Under the pieces are notes generated by a model that worked only from the letters and a program-made list of their open reading frames with translations, had not been told where the DNA came from and did not search any database. Below, piece by piece: positions 24,846 to 33,580 of a stretch of 64,000 nucleotides of DNA. The stretch is from the NCBI RefSeq assembly GCF_001403615.1, contig NZ_LN879456.1, positions 1 through 64,000 of the forward strand. Direction: 5' to 3'. Position numbers and translations under genes: made by a program. This DNA comes from Desnuesiella massiliensis (GTDB taxonomy: Bacteria > Bacillota > Clostridia > Clostridiales > Clostridiaceae). How positions within the stretch are numbered: position 1 is the stretch's first letter; each line of letters begins with the position of its first letter.

Positions 24846-26021
24846 ATGAGTAAAATAGTATTTTTCTGTATTCCTGCACATGGACATACCAATCCTACAA
24901 TTGAGGTAGTGCGTGAATTATCGTGTAGAGGTCATGAAGTATGGTACTATTCTTTTGATGAATTTAAAGAAAAGATTGAAAGAGCAGGTGCAAAATTTAT
25001 TAGTTGTAATCAGTATCTTCCAGAATTAAAGCCTGGAGATGAGAAAAAAATTGGAAAGGATTTTGCTGCTTTAATTGAGATGATAGCAGATACTACTATA
25101 GCTTTAGATGAAAAGGTGTGTAGTGAACTTAAAGCGTTTAATCCAGACTGTATTGTATCGGACTCCTTATGTTTTTGGGGTAAGCTATTTGCAGAAAAAC
25201 TAAATATTACCTATGTATGTTCTACAACAACCTTTGCATTTAATAAGTATACAGCAAAGATGATGAAGAGAAGTTTTAATGAAGTTATACGTATGATTTT
25301 AGGTATGAATCGTATTAATAAGAAAATAGAGCTTTTACGAAAGCATGGATATAATGTTAAGAATTTTGTTTCTATAATTCAAAATGATAATGATACGAAT
25401 ACTATTGTATATACTTCAAAGGATTTTCAACCAATTATAGAGACTTTTTCAGATAAATATTCATTTGTAGGTCCTTCAGTATCTAATGTGAAGGCTGAAT
25501 GTAAAGAAAGAAAACGTAAAAAAATATATATCTCATTGGGAACGGTAAATAATAAAAATATAAAGTTTTATAAAAGCTGTATAAAAGCATTTGAAACTTG
25601 CGATTTTGATGTAGTTATGTCAGTTGGAAAAGATACTGTAATTGAAGAATTAGGATATATACCAGACAATTTTGAGGTGAGAAATATTGTTGAACAAATT
25701 ATTGTACTTCAAAATACAGATGTATTTATTACTCATTGTGGCATGAATAGTGTTAATGAAAGCTTATATTATGGAGTTCCTATGGTGTTATATCCACAGC
25801 ATGAAGAGCAAGGAATGGTAGCGAGACGAGTTGCTGATTTGGAAGCAGGGATCTTTTTAAAAGGTAATAATCCTAAATCTATAAAAGATGCAGTATTACA
25901 GGTTATGGGTAATGATGATTATAAGAAAAATGCAAATAAATTAGCGCAGAGTTTTAAAAATGCTGGGGGTGCAAAGAAAGCAGCTGATTCTATATTAAAG
26001 GTTATAGATGATAAAAATTAA
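24846..26021 (+). CDS. GT1-family glycosyltransferase (MGT/macrolide glycosyltransferase-like)
   Basis: This 391-residue two-domain GT-B enzyme has the acceptor-side histidine in FFCIPAHGHTNPTIEV (residue about 13) and the C-terminal nucleotide-sugar motif THCGMNSVNESLYYGVPMV with PQHEEQGM after it. Family members glycosylate macrolides, flavonoids or lipids using UDP-sugars. It has a strong GGAGGATG ribosome binding site and follows an XRE-AbrB regulator. The acceptor cannot be inferred. The repeat-type hairpin downstream serves as terminator. Confidence 0.87.
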   Translation: MSKIVFFCIPAHGHTNPTIEVVRELSCRGHEVWYYSFDEFKEKIERAGAKFISCNQYLPELKPGDEKKIGKDFAALIEMIADTTIALDEKVCSELKAFNPDCIVSDSLCFWGKLFAEKLNITYVCSTTTFAFNKYTAKMMKRSFNEVIRMILGMNRINKKIELLRKHGYNVKNFVSIIQNDNDTNTIVYTSKDFQPIIETFSDKYSFVGPSVSNVKAECKERKRKKIYISLGTVNNKNIKFYKSCIKAFETCDFDVVMSVGKDTVIEELGYIPDNFEVRNIVEQIIVLQNTDVFITHCGMNSVNESLYYGVPMVLYPQHEEQGMVARRVADLEAGIFLKGNNPKSIKDAVLQVMGNDDYKKNANKLAQSFKNAGGAKKAADSILKVIDDKN

Positions 26022-26051
26022 ATCAGTTATTAAGAATTATAGATGCACATG

Positions 26052-26125
26052 ACACTTCGCCTCTGCCATGAAATCTGCGAACCGCCTGTAAGTGGCTTAA
26101 ATAGCTACTTATAGGCGGTTTGGTG
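26052..26125. repeat. Dispersed head-plus-hairpin repeat, copy E, between convergent genes
   Basis: Head GACACTTCGCCTCTGCCA is followed by a 17-pair stem (26080-26096 with 26104-26120; AACCGCCT/AGGCGGTT outer end, TTAAATA loop, two G-U pairs). It sits between the convergent glycosyltransferase and PF09818 genes and can terminate in both directions. Confidence 0.8.
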
Positions 26126-26146
26126 TGTGGGGCGTGTATTCTGAAA

Positions 26147-27976
26147 TTATAAAAACTCAACAGTTCTCATACGATTTATTGCTGCGGCTAATTCTATTTT
26201 CCTAGGTAATTCAAGCCAACGTTCAGTTAGGAAAATATTTGGGAAAATTGAATCTAAGCCATTAGATTCAATTTGGCTGTATGCCTCAGAAATAGCCTTT
26301 TCAATATCAACGGTTTGTGAGGTTGATTTAATCTCTATAAATCTTAATATATATGCTAACGCATTTAGTTGTGCATGTGATATTATTCCAGATAGCATAC
26401 GTAAATCAAGCTTCTCATCACCTATATGAATAGCTTCTTTTTCTATAACATCAAACTTTTCTGAGACTTGTTCATTAGGATAAGGAGTAAAGCCTTTGCC
26501 ATATAATTTACGATTATGACACCAATTTACAGGCTCTAAGCTTTCATAAGCAGCAACCTCTCTAGAACTAAGGCACATTAGTTTTGTTTCTTCCGTTACG
26601 TTATATGCTACAAAGTCCTCCATAAGGATTACATTATCAGCAATATCAAGATATTCACTGCTGCCGCCAATAACAAGTATGGTTGATGCTCCAGTTTCAT
26701 TGAACATTTGACGTATCCTATCAGTAAATGGTGTGATAGGTTCTTTTTTTATAAGCTGCTTCATTCTAGAGTCCTTTATCATAAAGTTTGTAGCACTCTT
26801 ATCCTCATCAATTAAGAATAACTTTGAGCCATAGTTAATAGCTTCAATAATATTAGCCGCTTGTGATGTGCTTCCACTTGCACGTTCAGTTGAGAATGAT
26901 TTTACATTCACCATAGATAGAGACTTTATAAAAGGTGATAAGTCTAGATTTTGGATTGACCTACCATCTTCTGCTGATATGTTTATAGCAGTTTCATCTG
27001 TTATTACAAATTCACGTCCATCTCCAGGAATATGATTATAAACTCCTACAGATATAGCATCTAGCAATGTACTTTTTCCAGAATATCCTCCGCCAGTGAT
27101 AATAGTTACTCCCTTTTTAACACCCATACCTATAATTGAGCTGCCATCATTAAGTGGAATTTTTACCTCATCTTTTGTGGGACTTATAAATGGCAAGGAA
27201 TTTTTCTGAGGAAGTTCGGTTCCTTTTAAACGAGGTAAAATGCTTCCATTAGCCACAAATGAGCAGTAAGAGTTTTCACTCAAGAACTTACGGATTTGCT
27301 CTTGAATTGAAGCCGTTTCAAGGCATTTATTTAAGGCTGTATTATCAAAGTTATCTATAAAGTCATCAAGTATTTCTGGTAAATCCCTGGTCATCATTTT
27401 AGTAGCTTTCTTTCCATTGATGGTTAACTTCTTTTCTTTATCTTTATATATAGGCAATAGGGCTTGTATCATTATACATAAATAATTATCATCCTTTAAA
27501 AAGGAACAATTACGTTTTAGTATCTCCTGGCCTGGATTATGAATATAGAGCATTCCTGTAACCTTTGCTTCCTTGGTACGACTATAATATTCTGTATTTT
27601 TCAGATTTATATAATGACTAAGGTTTCTTAGACAATAATCTTCAATAGATAATTTCTCAATTGATGAATATGAGTCTGTATCTTTAAGACTCAAATGGGA
27701 TAAAGGAATTTTAATTGTTATAGTTGGCTTTTCAAGTAAAAGTTTATGAGTAATATCAAATTTAAATTCTATATCATTATGATAATAATAAGGTCCTTTA
27801 ACAAGTGCTTGTAAAGCCTCTTTTCTTTTAAAGGCACTTGCCTGAGGAGTAGCGCCTAATTTACGAGACATAATATGAGCGTTATCTTCGTAAACTTTAC
27901 GGTAATAGGATACATTGCAATCATCGATTTCTAATAATATTTTTTTTAAACGGTCTATAGGTAACACCTCTTTCAA
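26147..27976 (-). CDS. ABC-class ATPase of the PF09818 family
   Basis: This 609-residue protein has an N-terminal domain of about 240 residues followed by an ABC-type ATPase core. Visible parts are Walker A GGGYSGKSTLLDAISVGVYNH (P-loop GGYSGKST), the signature-like FSTERASGSTSQAANI and Walker B LFLIDEDKSATNFM. The family is described as predicted ABC-class ATPases without membrane partners; the function is not settled. AAAGAGGTGTTACC upstream carries the ribosome binding site. Its leader holds a promoter, a 23-codon ORF, a strong hairpin and a terminator before the gene, so expression is probably attenuated. It is convergent with the glycosyltransferase. Confidence 0.82.
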   Translation of the reverse strand: MKEVLPIDRLKKILLEIDDCNVSYYRKVYEDNAHIMSRKLGATPQASAFKRKEALQALVKGPYYYHNDIEFKFDITHKLLLEKPTITIKIPLSHLSLKDTDSYSSIEKLSIEDYCLRNLSHYINLKNTEYYSRTKEAKVTGMLYIHNPGQEILKRNCSFLKDDNYLCIMIQALLPIYKDKEKKLTINGKKATKMMTRDLPEILDDFIDNFDNTALNKCLETASIQEQIRKFLSENSYCSFVANGSILPRLKGTELPQKNSLPFISPTKDEVKIPLNDGSSIIGMGVKKGVTIITGGGYSGKSTLLDAISVGVYNHIPGDGREFVITDETAINISAEDGRSIQNLDLSPFIKSLSMVNVKSFSTERASGSTSQAANIIEAINYGSKLFLIDEDKSATNFMIKDSRMKQLIKKEPITPFTDRIRQMFNETGASTILVIGGSSEYLDIADNVILMEDFVAYNVTEETKLMCLSSREVAAYESLEPVNWCHNRKLYGKGFTPYPNEQVSEKFDVIEKEAIHIGDEKLDLRMLSGIISHAQLNALAYILRFIEIKSTSQTVDIEKAISEAYSQIESNGLDSIFPNIFLTERWLELPRKIELAAAINRMRTVEFL

Positions 27977-28033
27977 TAATATAAATTGTTTTGTTCAGTT
28001 TTAAAAATAAATGACAATCATATTAAGAAAAAA

Positions 28034-28056
28034 TAAAACACCTCTGATAAAATCAG
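28034..28056 (-). terminator. Terminator in the leader of the PF09818 gene
   Basis: On the minus strand AAAACACTTCTGAT/ATCAGAGGTGTTTT (one G-U pair) with a tiny loop, followed by ATTTTTTC. It lies about 60 bases before the start codon, so transcripts reaching the gene must read through it. Confidence 0.8.
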
Positions 28057-28106
28057 AAGTGTTTTAATCAATGAGAAATTACCTCAAATAATAGTCTGCT
28101 TTTATA

Positions 28107-28178
28107 TTAGAAAGTCCTAATATCGGCAGACAAAACATGATCTGAAATTATCATTTTTAATTTAATATTAATTGTCAT
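28107..28178 (-). CDS. Candidate 23-residue leader peptide of the PF09818 gene
   Basis: On the minus strand an ATG at 28178 follows GTGAGG with 8-base spacing and encodes MTINIKLKMIISDHVLSADI plus RTF and stop. The stop codon lies inside the 5' half of a stable hairpin (28094-28131: GTCTGC/GCAGAC with ATATTAG/CTAATAT). The stretch CAGATCATGTTTT within the ORF resembles the 3' arm of the downstream terminator and could pair with its 5' arm. This is the layout of a translation-sensitive attenuator. Confidence 0.55.
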   Translation of the reverse strand: MTINIKLKMIISDHVLSADIRTF

Positions 28179-28211
28179 ATTGTCTACCTCACTTTCTTTT
28201 TTTATAAACAT

Positions 28212-28240
28212 ATATTAACATTCAGTGTACAAAATGTCAA
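28212..28240 (-). promoter_or_regulatory. Predicted promoter for the PF09818 leader and gene
   Basis: On the minus strand TTGACA (28240-28235), a 17-base spacer and TAATAT (28217-28212). The transcript would start near 28205, about 27 bases before the leader ATG. The rest of 28241-28563 is AT-rich with no recognised gene. Confidence 0.7.
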
Positions 28241-28563
28241 TGATATCTTATGATTCTAGTATTATCTATAATTATATATAGTGATATACATGAAAATAAG
28301 GCAATTGTTTACTGTAGATCAATATGATAAAATATAGAAAAGATAGATACTGTTATTTTTTGTCATAATGATTTGATGCATAAAATAGAGTATTTTGTTA
28401 GCTAGGGAGTGTAGTTATGAAGAATAAAAACGGATTTTTGCTCTATGCAGGATTAGTCATATAATTCAGCGGTTAATTGTATAGAGCGTAAAAGATAATC
28501 GCTGTTTCATTTATATATGACGAACCTGCAATCTTGTGAATTATAATAAAAAGGAGCAGGATT

Positions 28564-28877
28564 ATGGTGCAATATATAAATGCGGAAGATATTTTGCCAA
28601 AAACATTAATTCTTCAGATACAAGAATATGTCTGTGGTAGTATAATTTACATACCTCAAAAGAATAATTATAAAAAATCATGGGGCACTTCTACGAACTG
28701 TAGAAATGAAATTATAGAACGAAACAATGAAATCAAGAAAAAGAAGAAGAATGCGCAACAATAGATGAGCTTATGGCTGAATATCATCTGTCCTATGATA
28801 CAATCAAGGGTATAATTTATAGAAAAAAAATAGAGGGAGGCAGTCGGTTGATAAACTGGCTGCTTTTGTGTATTTAA
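28564..28877 (+). pseudogene. CD3324-family (Mor-like) protein, frameshifted
   Basis: The first frame (28564-28764) encodes MVQYINAEDILPKTLILQIQ, then GSIIYIPQKNN and KKSWGTSTNCRNEIIERNNE, which match the N-terminal part of CD3324-type proteins. After a purine-rich run near 28737 the match continues in the -1 frame (ECATIDELMAEYHLSYDTIK) to the helix-turn-helix-like end. A single-base change within the A/G-rich run explains the break. An AAAAGGAGCAGG site precedes the start. Function of the family is unclear; a DNA-binding role is suggested by the similarity to Mor. Confidence 0.75.
28840..28867 (+). terminator. Terminator after the CD3324-like gene
   Basis: Stem GCAGTCGGTT/AACTGGCTGC with G-U pairs and a GATA loop, then TTTTGTG. 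Confidence 0.7.
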
Positions 28878-29013
28878 ATCTATAATTAAACTTTACATAT
28901 TATTGCTTCATGTTTTCCTTTATACTTTAATCATAAATTTAGGAAAATTGATAAGAAGTGAAAATGGACAGAACTAAAATGATAGCTAAGCTTAATGAAG
29001 GGAGGATTATCAA

Positions 29014-29553
29014 TTGAAGTGGGTTTTAGAAACAGAGAGATTGTTATTACGTGAACTAACTGAGGAAGATTTTGATTTTATTCTTGAATTAGAAAGAAGA
29101 ACTGAAAGTTATAAGCATGAAATGGGAGGTATGTCTGAAAAGGATAATGTTATTGAAGGCTGCAAATGGTTTGTTGAAAAAGCAAAGAAGTTGCCTGAAT
29201 GTGGAGCAATAAAATTCATTGTCTGCAACAAAAAAGGAGAAATGTTTGGTTTTGTTTCTTTGCATTGTAATTGGGAGAAAACAAAGGAGTGGGAAATTGG
29301 ATATAAATTTCTTATTGAGTACTGGGGCAATGGTTATGCTTCAGAAGCAATGTGTAAGGTGATTGAGTTTGCATTTAAAGAACTATCCATTCATAAGTTA
29401 ATGGCATTTATAAACTATGAAAATAAAAGAAGCGTTGCTTTAGCGAAACGCATAGGGATGGTACAAGAGGGGCATATGCGTGAAGCAAGACTTATTGAAG
29501 GAAAATGGAATGATGAGCTTGTATTTACATTGTTAAAAACAGATTTAGAGTAA
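29014..29553 (+). CDS. GNAT acetyltransferase, RimJ/RimL type
   Basis: This 179-residue protein starts with TTG behind GGGAGGAT. It has LETERLLLRELTEEDFD at the N-terminus, the acetyl-CoA loop YWGNGYASEAM and INYENKRSVALAKRIGMVQEG split over the last strand-helix, all typical of RimJ/RimL N-acetyltransferases. Its substrate may be a protein N-terminus or a small molecule. It is a single-gene unit. Confidence 0.88.
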   Translation: MKWVLETERLLLRELTEEDFDFILELERRTESYKHEMGGMSEKDNVIEGCKWFVEKAKKLPECGAIKFIVCNKKGEMFGFVSLHCNWEKTKEWEIGYKFLIEYWGNGYASEAMCKVIEFAFKELSIHKLMAFINYENKRSVALAKRIGMVQEGHMREARLIEGKWNDELVFTLLKTDLE

Positions 29554-29809
29554 TGAGCGTAATTGAAAGCACCTTCAATTGTTTAACATATAAGAAAACC
29601 AGTAGCTTGATATTATTGTAAATTTAGGGTAAAATATAAAGCGTTAATAATTTATTGAAACTGGGTATAATGGAGTAAAAGTACAAATTTTATGCCTTGG
29701 ATTTGTAGTAAGTGATTTTCATAAAAAAGTGGGCAGTTCAAATGAGAGCCACCAAAAATAAAAGAATCAGTATGATACCAGAAAAGGTTGTAGATATTAG
29801 TAGTGGACT
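29554..29809 (+). other. Intergenic stretch without a recognised gene
   Basis: About 250 AT-rich bases between an acetyltransferase and repeat copy F. Short open frames exist in all phases but none has a ribosome binding site or a recognisable motif. Confidence 0.5.
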
Positions 29810-29898
29810 TTAAAGGTAACGCTTCGCATCTACCATACATATCCACGAACCGCTTGTAGATGCCTTAAATAGATATTTACAGGCGGTTGTGTTTTTTG
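29810..29898 (+). repeat. Dispersed head-plus-hairpin repeat, copy F
   Basis: TTTAAAGGTAACGCTTCGCA head, then a long imperfect stem from 29848 to 29888 (AACCGCTTGTAGAT with ATATTTACAGGCGGTT) and GTGTTTTTTG. It shares the AACCGCCTGTA hairpin with copies E and G and the TTTAAAGGT head with copy C. Confidence 0.8.
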
Positions 29899-30115
29899 AG
29901 CAGTGGGGATGGCTCCACCAGCCATGTAAAATCAGTAAAATTATTTATAGATGAGCTTTTTATCAACAACTTTAGAGATAAAATTATAGAAAATTAAAAG
30001 AGCAATTTAGAAAGATGAACTTAAAAATTTTTATGAGAATAAAGAAAATGCTAAATCTTAATTTTACGTTGAGAAGCAACGTGAAGATTATTTATATTAA
30101 GCTAGGAGGATATAT

Positions 30116-30541
30116 ATGAATCTTACCTATAAAGAGAATATACTTACATCGGAAGATGTGATTTTGTTTCAAAGGAAAATGAATTGGGTTGAAGACCCAA
30201 AGGCACAATGGGAAAAATCATTGCTAAATACAATTTATTCTATTGTTGCAATAAAAGATAATGAAATTGTTGCAATGGGTAGGCTGCTTGGTGATGCAGC
30301 AATATATTGGTATATAAACGATGTTTTTGTCCTAACTGAATATCAAGGATGTGGTATTGGGAGAGAAATTGTTAGTAGACTGCTTCAATATGTCAAAGAA
30401 AGTAGTTTGTCGGGAACGGAAGTTTCAGTATGTCTTATGTGTGCGAAAGGTAAGGAGGTCTTCTATGAGAAATTGGGATTTCGTACCCGCCCCCATGAAT
30501 ACGAAGGGGCTGGTATGGAAATGGAGCTAGTTATAAAATAA
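30116..30541 (+). CDS. GNAT-family N-acetyltransferase
   Basis: This 141-residue protein has the GNAT core: AIKDNEIVAMGRLLGD as the central strands, DVFVLTEYQGCGIGREIVSRL with the Q-x-x-G-x-G acetyl-CoA loop, and the FYEKLGFRTRP terminal motif. AGGAGGATAT precedes the ATG. The substrate is unknown. It is the first of a row of small stand-alone genes. The 29899-30115 stretch before it shows no gene. Confidence 0.87.
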   Translation: MNLTYKENILTSEDVILFQRKMNWVEDPKAQWEKSLLNTIYSIVAIKDNEIVAMGRLLGDAAIYWYINDVFVLTEYQGCGIGREIVSRLLQYVKESSLSGTEVSVCLMCAKGKEVFYEKLGFRTRPHEYEGAGMEMELVIK

Positions 30542-30626
30542 CTTCGAAAAACAATCTTACTCTATGTCTTTTAAATTCCAATTTAAGGTTTAGTAATATA
30601 AATAGAAGTTTAGGAGGACTTTTGTA

Positions 30627-31262
30627 ATGAATAAGAAAATTGGAGCAACAACTGCTGAGTTTGAAAAAGTTATTATTGAGTATATTAATTGGATAAAAAA
30701 AATATTTCCTAGATTTGATGAATTAAAGAATCCTGGAACTACTGTTGAAATTGTAAATAAGATTGAAGAACAGATGAATATAAAATTTCCAGAAGATTTA
30801 AAACAATTATACATGATAATTAATGGAGATAATAAGCATGCTTTTGGATTTGTTCTTGGATTGAATATGCTTTCTGTAGAGGAAATGTATACTACATGGA
30901 AATTATGGAGAAAGTTTGATGAAGATAAAGAATTGAATGACCAACAATATTACTCATCACTCCCACAAAAAGCAATTAAATGCCGTTACACAAATCCTTT
31001 ATGGATACCAATTGCACATGACTGTTCTTCAAACTATTTTGGCATTGATTTAGATCCAGATATTAATGGTACAATTGGACAAATTATTAATTTTGGAAGA
31101 GATGAGAATGACAAAAAAGTTTTTGCTAATTCACTAAAAAAATTTTTTGAATTGGGGCTTAAACTTAAGGCAGAAATGCAGATAGAGGAAATAGAAAAAG
31201 ATGTTTATTTTATTACTAATAAGGATGGCAAACATGCAATTGATTGGTTAAAGAAAAAATAG
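30627..31262 (+). CDS. SMI1/KNR4-family protein
   Basis: This 211-residue protein has the SMI1/KNR4 pattern (NPGTTVEIVNKIEEQMNIKF, LPEDLKQLY-type PEDLKQLYMIINGDN, WIPIAHDCSSNYFGIDLDP, IGQIINFGRD). In bacteria this superfamily includes immunity proteins to polymorphic and contact-dependent toxins. No toxin gene is adjacent, so it could be an orphan immunity protein. A TTAGGAGGAC site precedes the ATG. Confidence 0.83.
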   Translation: MNKKIGATTAEFEKVIIEYINWIKKIFPRFDELKNPGTTVEIVNKIEEQMNIKFPEDLKQLYMIINGDNKHAFGFVLGLNMLSVEEMYTTWKLWRKFDEDKELNDQQYYSSLPQKAIKCRYTNPLWIPIAHDCSSNYFGIDLDPDINGTIGQIINFGRDENDKKVFANSLKKFFELGLKLKAEMQIEEIEKDVYFITNKDGKHAIDWLKKK

Positions 31263-31318
31263 ATCAGAAAAGAGAGTATCTAACCTTACAGAATAGTAAT
31301 TTATGGAGGAATAAAAAA

Positions 31319-31528
31319 ATGATAAAAGATAGTTCAACCGAATGTTGGAATCAGGTGAATATAGACGAATGGATTGATAAAGCTCAAACAAATGATTTCA
31401 GGATATATTACTCAATGTCCTACACATTAGAAAAATTGAGGGATGTCAAAGGCAAATATATTCTTGATTTGGGGTGTGGCGAAGGTGGTTATTCGAGAGC
31501 ATTAGCACATAGAGATATACAAAAGTAA
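31319..31528 (+). pseudogene. SAM-dependent methyltransferase, N-terminal fragment
   Basis: The 69-codon frame encodes the start of a class I methyltransferase (STECWNQVNIDEWIDKA, then motif I ILDLGCGEGGYSRALA) and ends in a stop soon after. The remaining 150 or more residues of the fold are missing downstream. The start at 31319 follows a GGAGG site; the frame extends upstream into the SMI1 gene without one. Confidence 0.75.
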
Positions 31529-31727
31529 ACACTTAGTAGAGTTATGATCATACTAGAAATTGAAAAGGAGAAAATAATATATGAAATCAAAAATAAAAAT
31601 CGTAGAAGAAAATCAATGAAGAAATTAATAAATTAAAGGTTTAATACAACTCTGTAATTTATTGCCTGCAGATTTTTGAATTGGCTTTATTATTTACGAA
31701 GTTAGTTTGTTAGAGAAGGAGATTAAT

Positions 31728-32555
31728 ATGTGTACAAATAAGACACTATACTTTATCGAGGGATTACCTGGTGTTGGAAAAACAACTATTTGTGAGTGGA
31801 TACATGAAAAAACAGGTGCAAAATGTATTTTAGAAAATGGACTAAATTATCCTAATGATTTATACAAAATAGCAGGTATTCCATTAGATGTTTATAATAA
31901 AATTTGCTGCAATTTTTCAATGTTATCTGATTTTGTTGAGCAACATGGTATGTATACATATGTAAATATTGAAGAAGTAAGAAATTGTTTTCCAAATCAA
32001 TATAAATTATTAAATATATTATCGGAATGGGATATAGGAGACGAATTTAATCCATATATGACACTTTCACATTATATTCCATGTAGTTTAGAATTTTTAA
32101 AAAATCGCTTTACTCAATTAGAACAAAATGGTGATAGCATAATATTTGATAGTGTGTGGCTTCAGAATCCCATAAATGAGCTCCTTTCAAGAAATGTAGA
32201 TAATGAAACAATAATAAAATATTGTTCTTCATTCGCGGAAATGTTAAAAAAGTATAACCTTAACTGTATTTATTTAAAACGAAATAATTCAGATGAAACG
32301 ATTAAATTTGCACGTTATGCAAAAGGAGAAGTATGGACAAATCGTGTTGCTGAATTGATTTCTAAGACACCTTATGGAATAGCTCATAAACTAGAAGGAT
32401 TTGATGGCATGATTAAGTATTTTTCAACAAGAGCAAAAATTGAACAAGAAGTAATATCCCGCGGATTTATAAAGTGTTTACAATATACTGTTAATGAAAA
32501 TAATTGGGATGAACTAAGAGAGTTAATATGGGAAGATGTAAAGAACATTTTATAA
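31728..32555 (+). CDS. P-loop NTPase of unknown function
   Basis: This 275-residue protein has a near-N-terminal Walker A motif FIEGLPGVGKTTICEW and a likely Walker B-like SIIFDSVWLQNP near residue 140. The general form resembles small-molecule or nucleotide kinases (thymidylate kinase-like fold), but no substrate motif is recognised. The start at 31728 follows AAGGAG. It is a stand-alone gene; the preceding 200 bases contain only a possible 12-codon frame. Confidence 0.7.
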   Translation: MCTNKTLYFIEGLPGVGKTTICEWIHEKTGAKCILENGLNYPNDLYKIAGIPLDVYNKICCNFSMLSDFVEQHGMYTYVNIEEVRNCFPNQYKLLNILSEWDIGDEFNPYMTLSHYIPCSLEFLKNRFTQLEQNGDSIIFDSVWLQNPINELLSRNVDNETIIKYCSSFAEMLKKYNLNCIYLKRNNSDETIKFARYAKGEVWTNRVAELISKTPYGIAHKLEGFDGMIKYFSTRAKIEQEVISRGFIKCLQYTVNENNWDELRELIWEDVKNIL

Positions 32556-32684
32556 TTTAGTCAAGTGTTTTCAAAACATTGTAGAATTTGGTTATAAATG
32601 AATTAGACTTTACTTTAAAGTACATTGTATGGCTGAAGCTCAGGAATATTCTGAATGAGATAGATATGACTTAACATTCTTATT

Positions 32685-32716
32685 AAGCGGTGTAAGTTCA
32701 ATCTTACGCCGCTTTT
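32685..32716 (+). terminator. Terminator hairpin, also present as a decayed copy at 33499-33530
   Basis: A 12-pair stem AAGCGGTGTAAG/CTTACGCCGCTT with a TTCAAT loop, then TT. The sequence AAGCGGTGTAAGTTCAAT recurs at about 33500-33517, but there its 3' arm has decayed. Both copies follow a CATT-containing lead-in and point to a small local duplication. Confidence 0.75.
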
Positions 32717-32774
32717 GAAAAAAATACGAAGTAAATAGCATATACTTAAAATAAAATATAAAGGAGATAGAGGT

Positions 32775-33404
32775 ATGACAGAATTCTGGGAATCAAGTTT
32801 TATAGAAAATCAAATGATGTGGGGATTTGAACCTTCGGACTCAGCAATCTTGACAAAGGACTTTTTCATTGAAAAGAAAGTTAAAGATATATTGATACCT
32901 GGTATTGGATATGGTAGAAACGCAAAGGTTTTTATTGACAATGGAATACATGTAACAGGTATTGAAATTTCAAAAACAGCTATTGATTTGGCAAAGCAAA
33001 ATGAGCTTGATATTAGTATTTTTCATGGGTCAGTAACTGATATGCCTTTTGATAACAAACTTTATGACGGTATATTTTGTCATGCACTAATTCACTTATT
33101 GAATAACCGAGAGAGAGAGAAGTTTATTAAAGATTGCTATAATCAGTTAAAGCCAAAGGGATATATGATTTTTACTACTATTTCAAAAGAAGCCCCAATG
33201 TTTGGAAAGGGCAAACAGCTAGGTAAAGACTATTTCGAGATAATGGAAGGGGTAAAAATGTTTTTTTATGATTCTGACTCGGTAAAACAAGAATTTGGGG
33301 AATATGGGCTAATAGAATTTTCAGAAATTGTTGAGCCACATAAGAATGCGGAAAATAAACCTCCATTTAAATTTATAATGGTAAAATGTAAAAAAGAACT
33401 ATAA
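32775..33404 (+). CDS. SAM-dependent methyltransferase, TPMT/TehB-like
   Basis: This 209-residue protein opens with EFWESSFIENQMMWGFEPSD and motif I ILIPGIGYGRNAKVF, then VTGIEISKTAIDLAKQN, a pattern found in thiopurine/tellurite-type methyltransferases. The DGIFCHALIHLL segment is motif IV. Such enzymes methylate small thiols, metalloids or aromatic compounds. AAGGAGATAGAGGT precedes the ATG. It is a single gene between two related hairpins. Confidence 0.85.
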   Translation: MTEFWESSFIENQMMWGFEPSDSAILTKDFFIEKKVKDILIPGIGYGRNAKVFIDNGIHVTGIEISKTAIDLAKQNELDISIFHGSVTDMPFDNKLYDGIFCHALIHLLNNREREKFIKDCYNQLKPKGYMIFTTISKEAPMFGKGKQLGKDYFEIMEGVKMFFYDSDSVKQEFGEYGLIEFSEIVEPHKNAENKPPFKFIMVKCKKEL

Positions 33405-33580
33405 TTACAACTATATAAAAAATAGTGAATTGTTAATTGATAAGGCTTATGTGTAACCTATTCACCAAGACCTTTAAGTGCTTACGCATTATTCAAATTA
33501 AGCGGTGTAAGTTCAATTATACGACTTATGAAAGATGTAAAACAACTCAATAAATAGTAATTTGTAAGGGAGGTGCTAAT

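Noticed and set aside
28730..28750. Programmed -1 frameshift in the CD3324-like gene
   Set aside because: The run is not a canonical X XXY YYZ slippery heptamer and no downstream stimulatory structure is close; simple mutation or sequencing error is more likely.
31580..31620. Twelve-codon ORF after the methyltransferase fragment
   Set aside because: Has a GGAG site but no hairpin, terminator or conserved feature linking it to the next gene.
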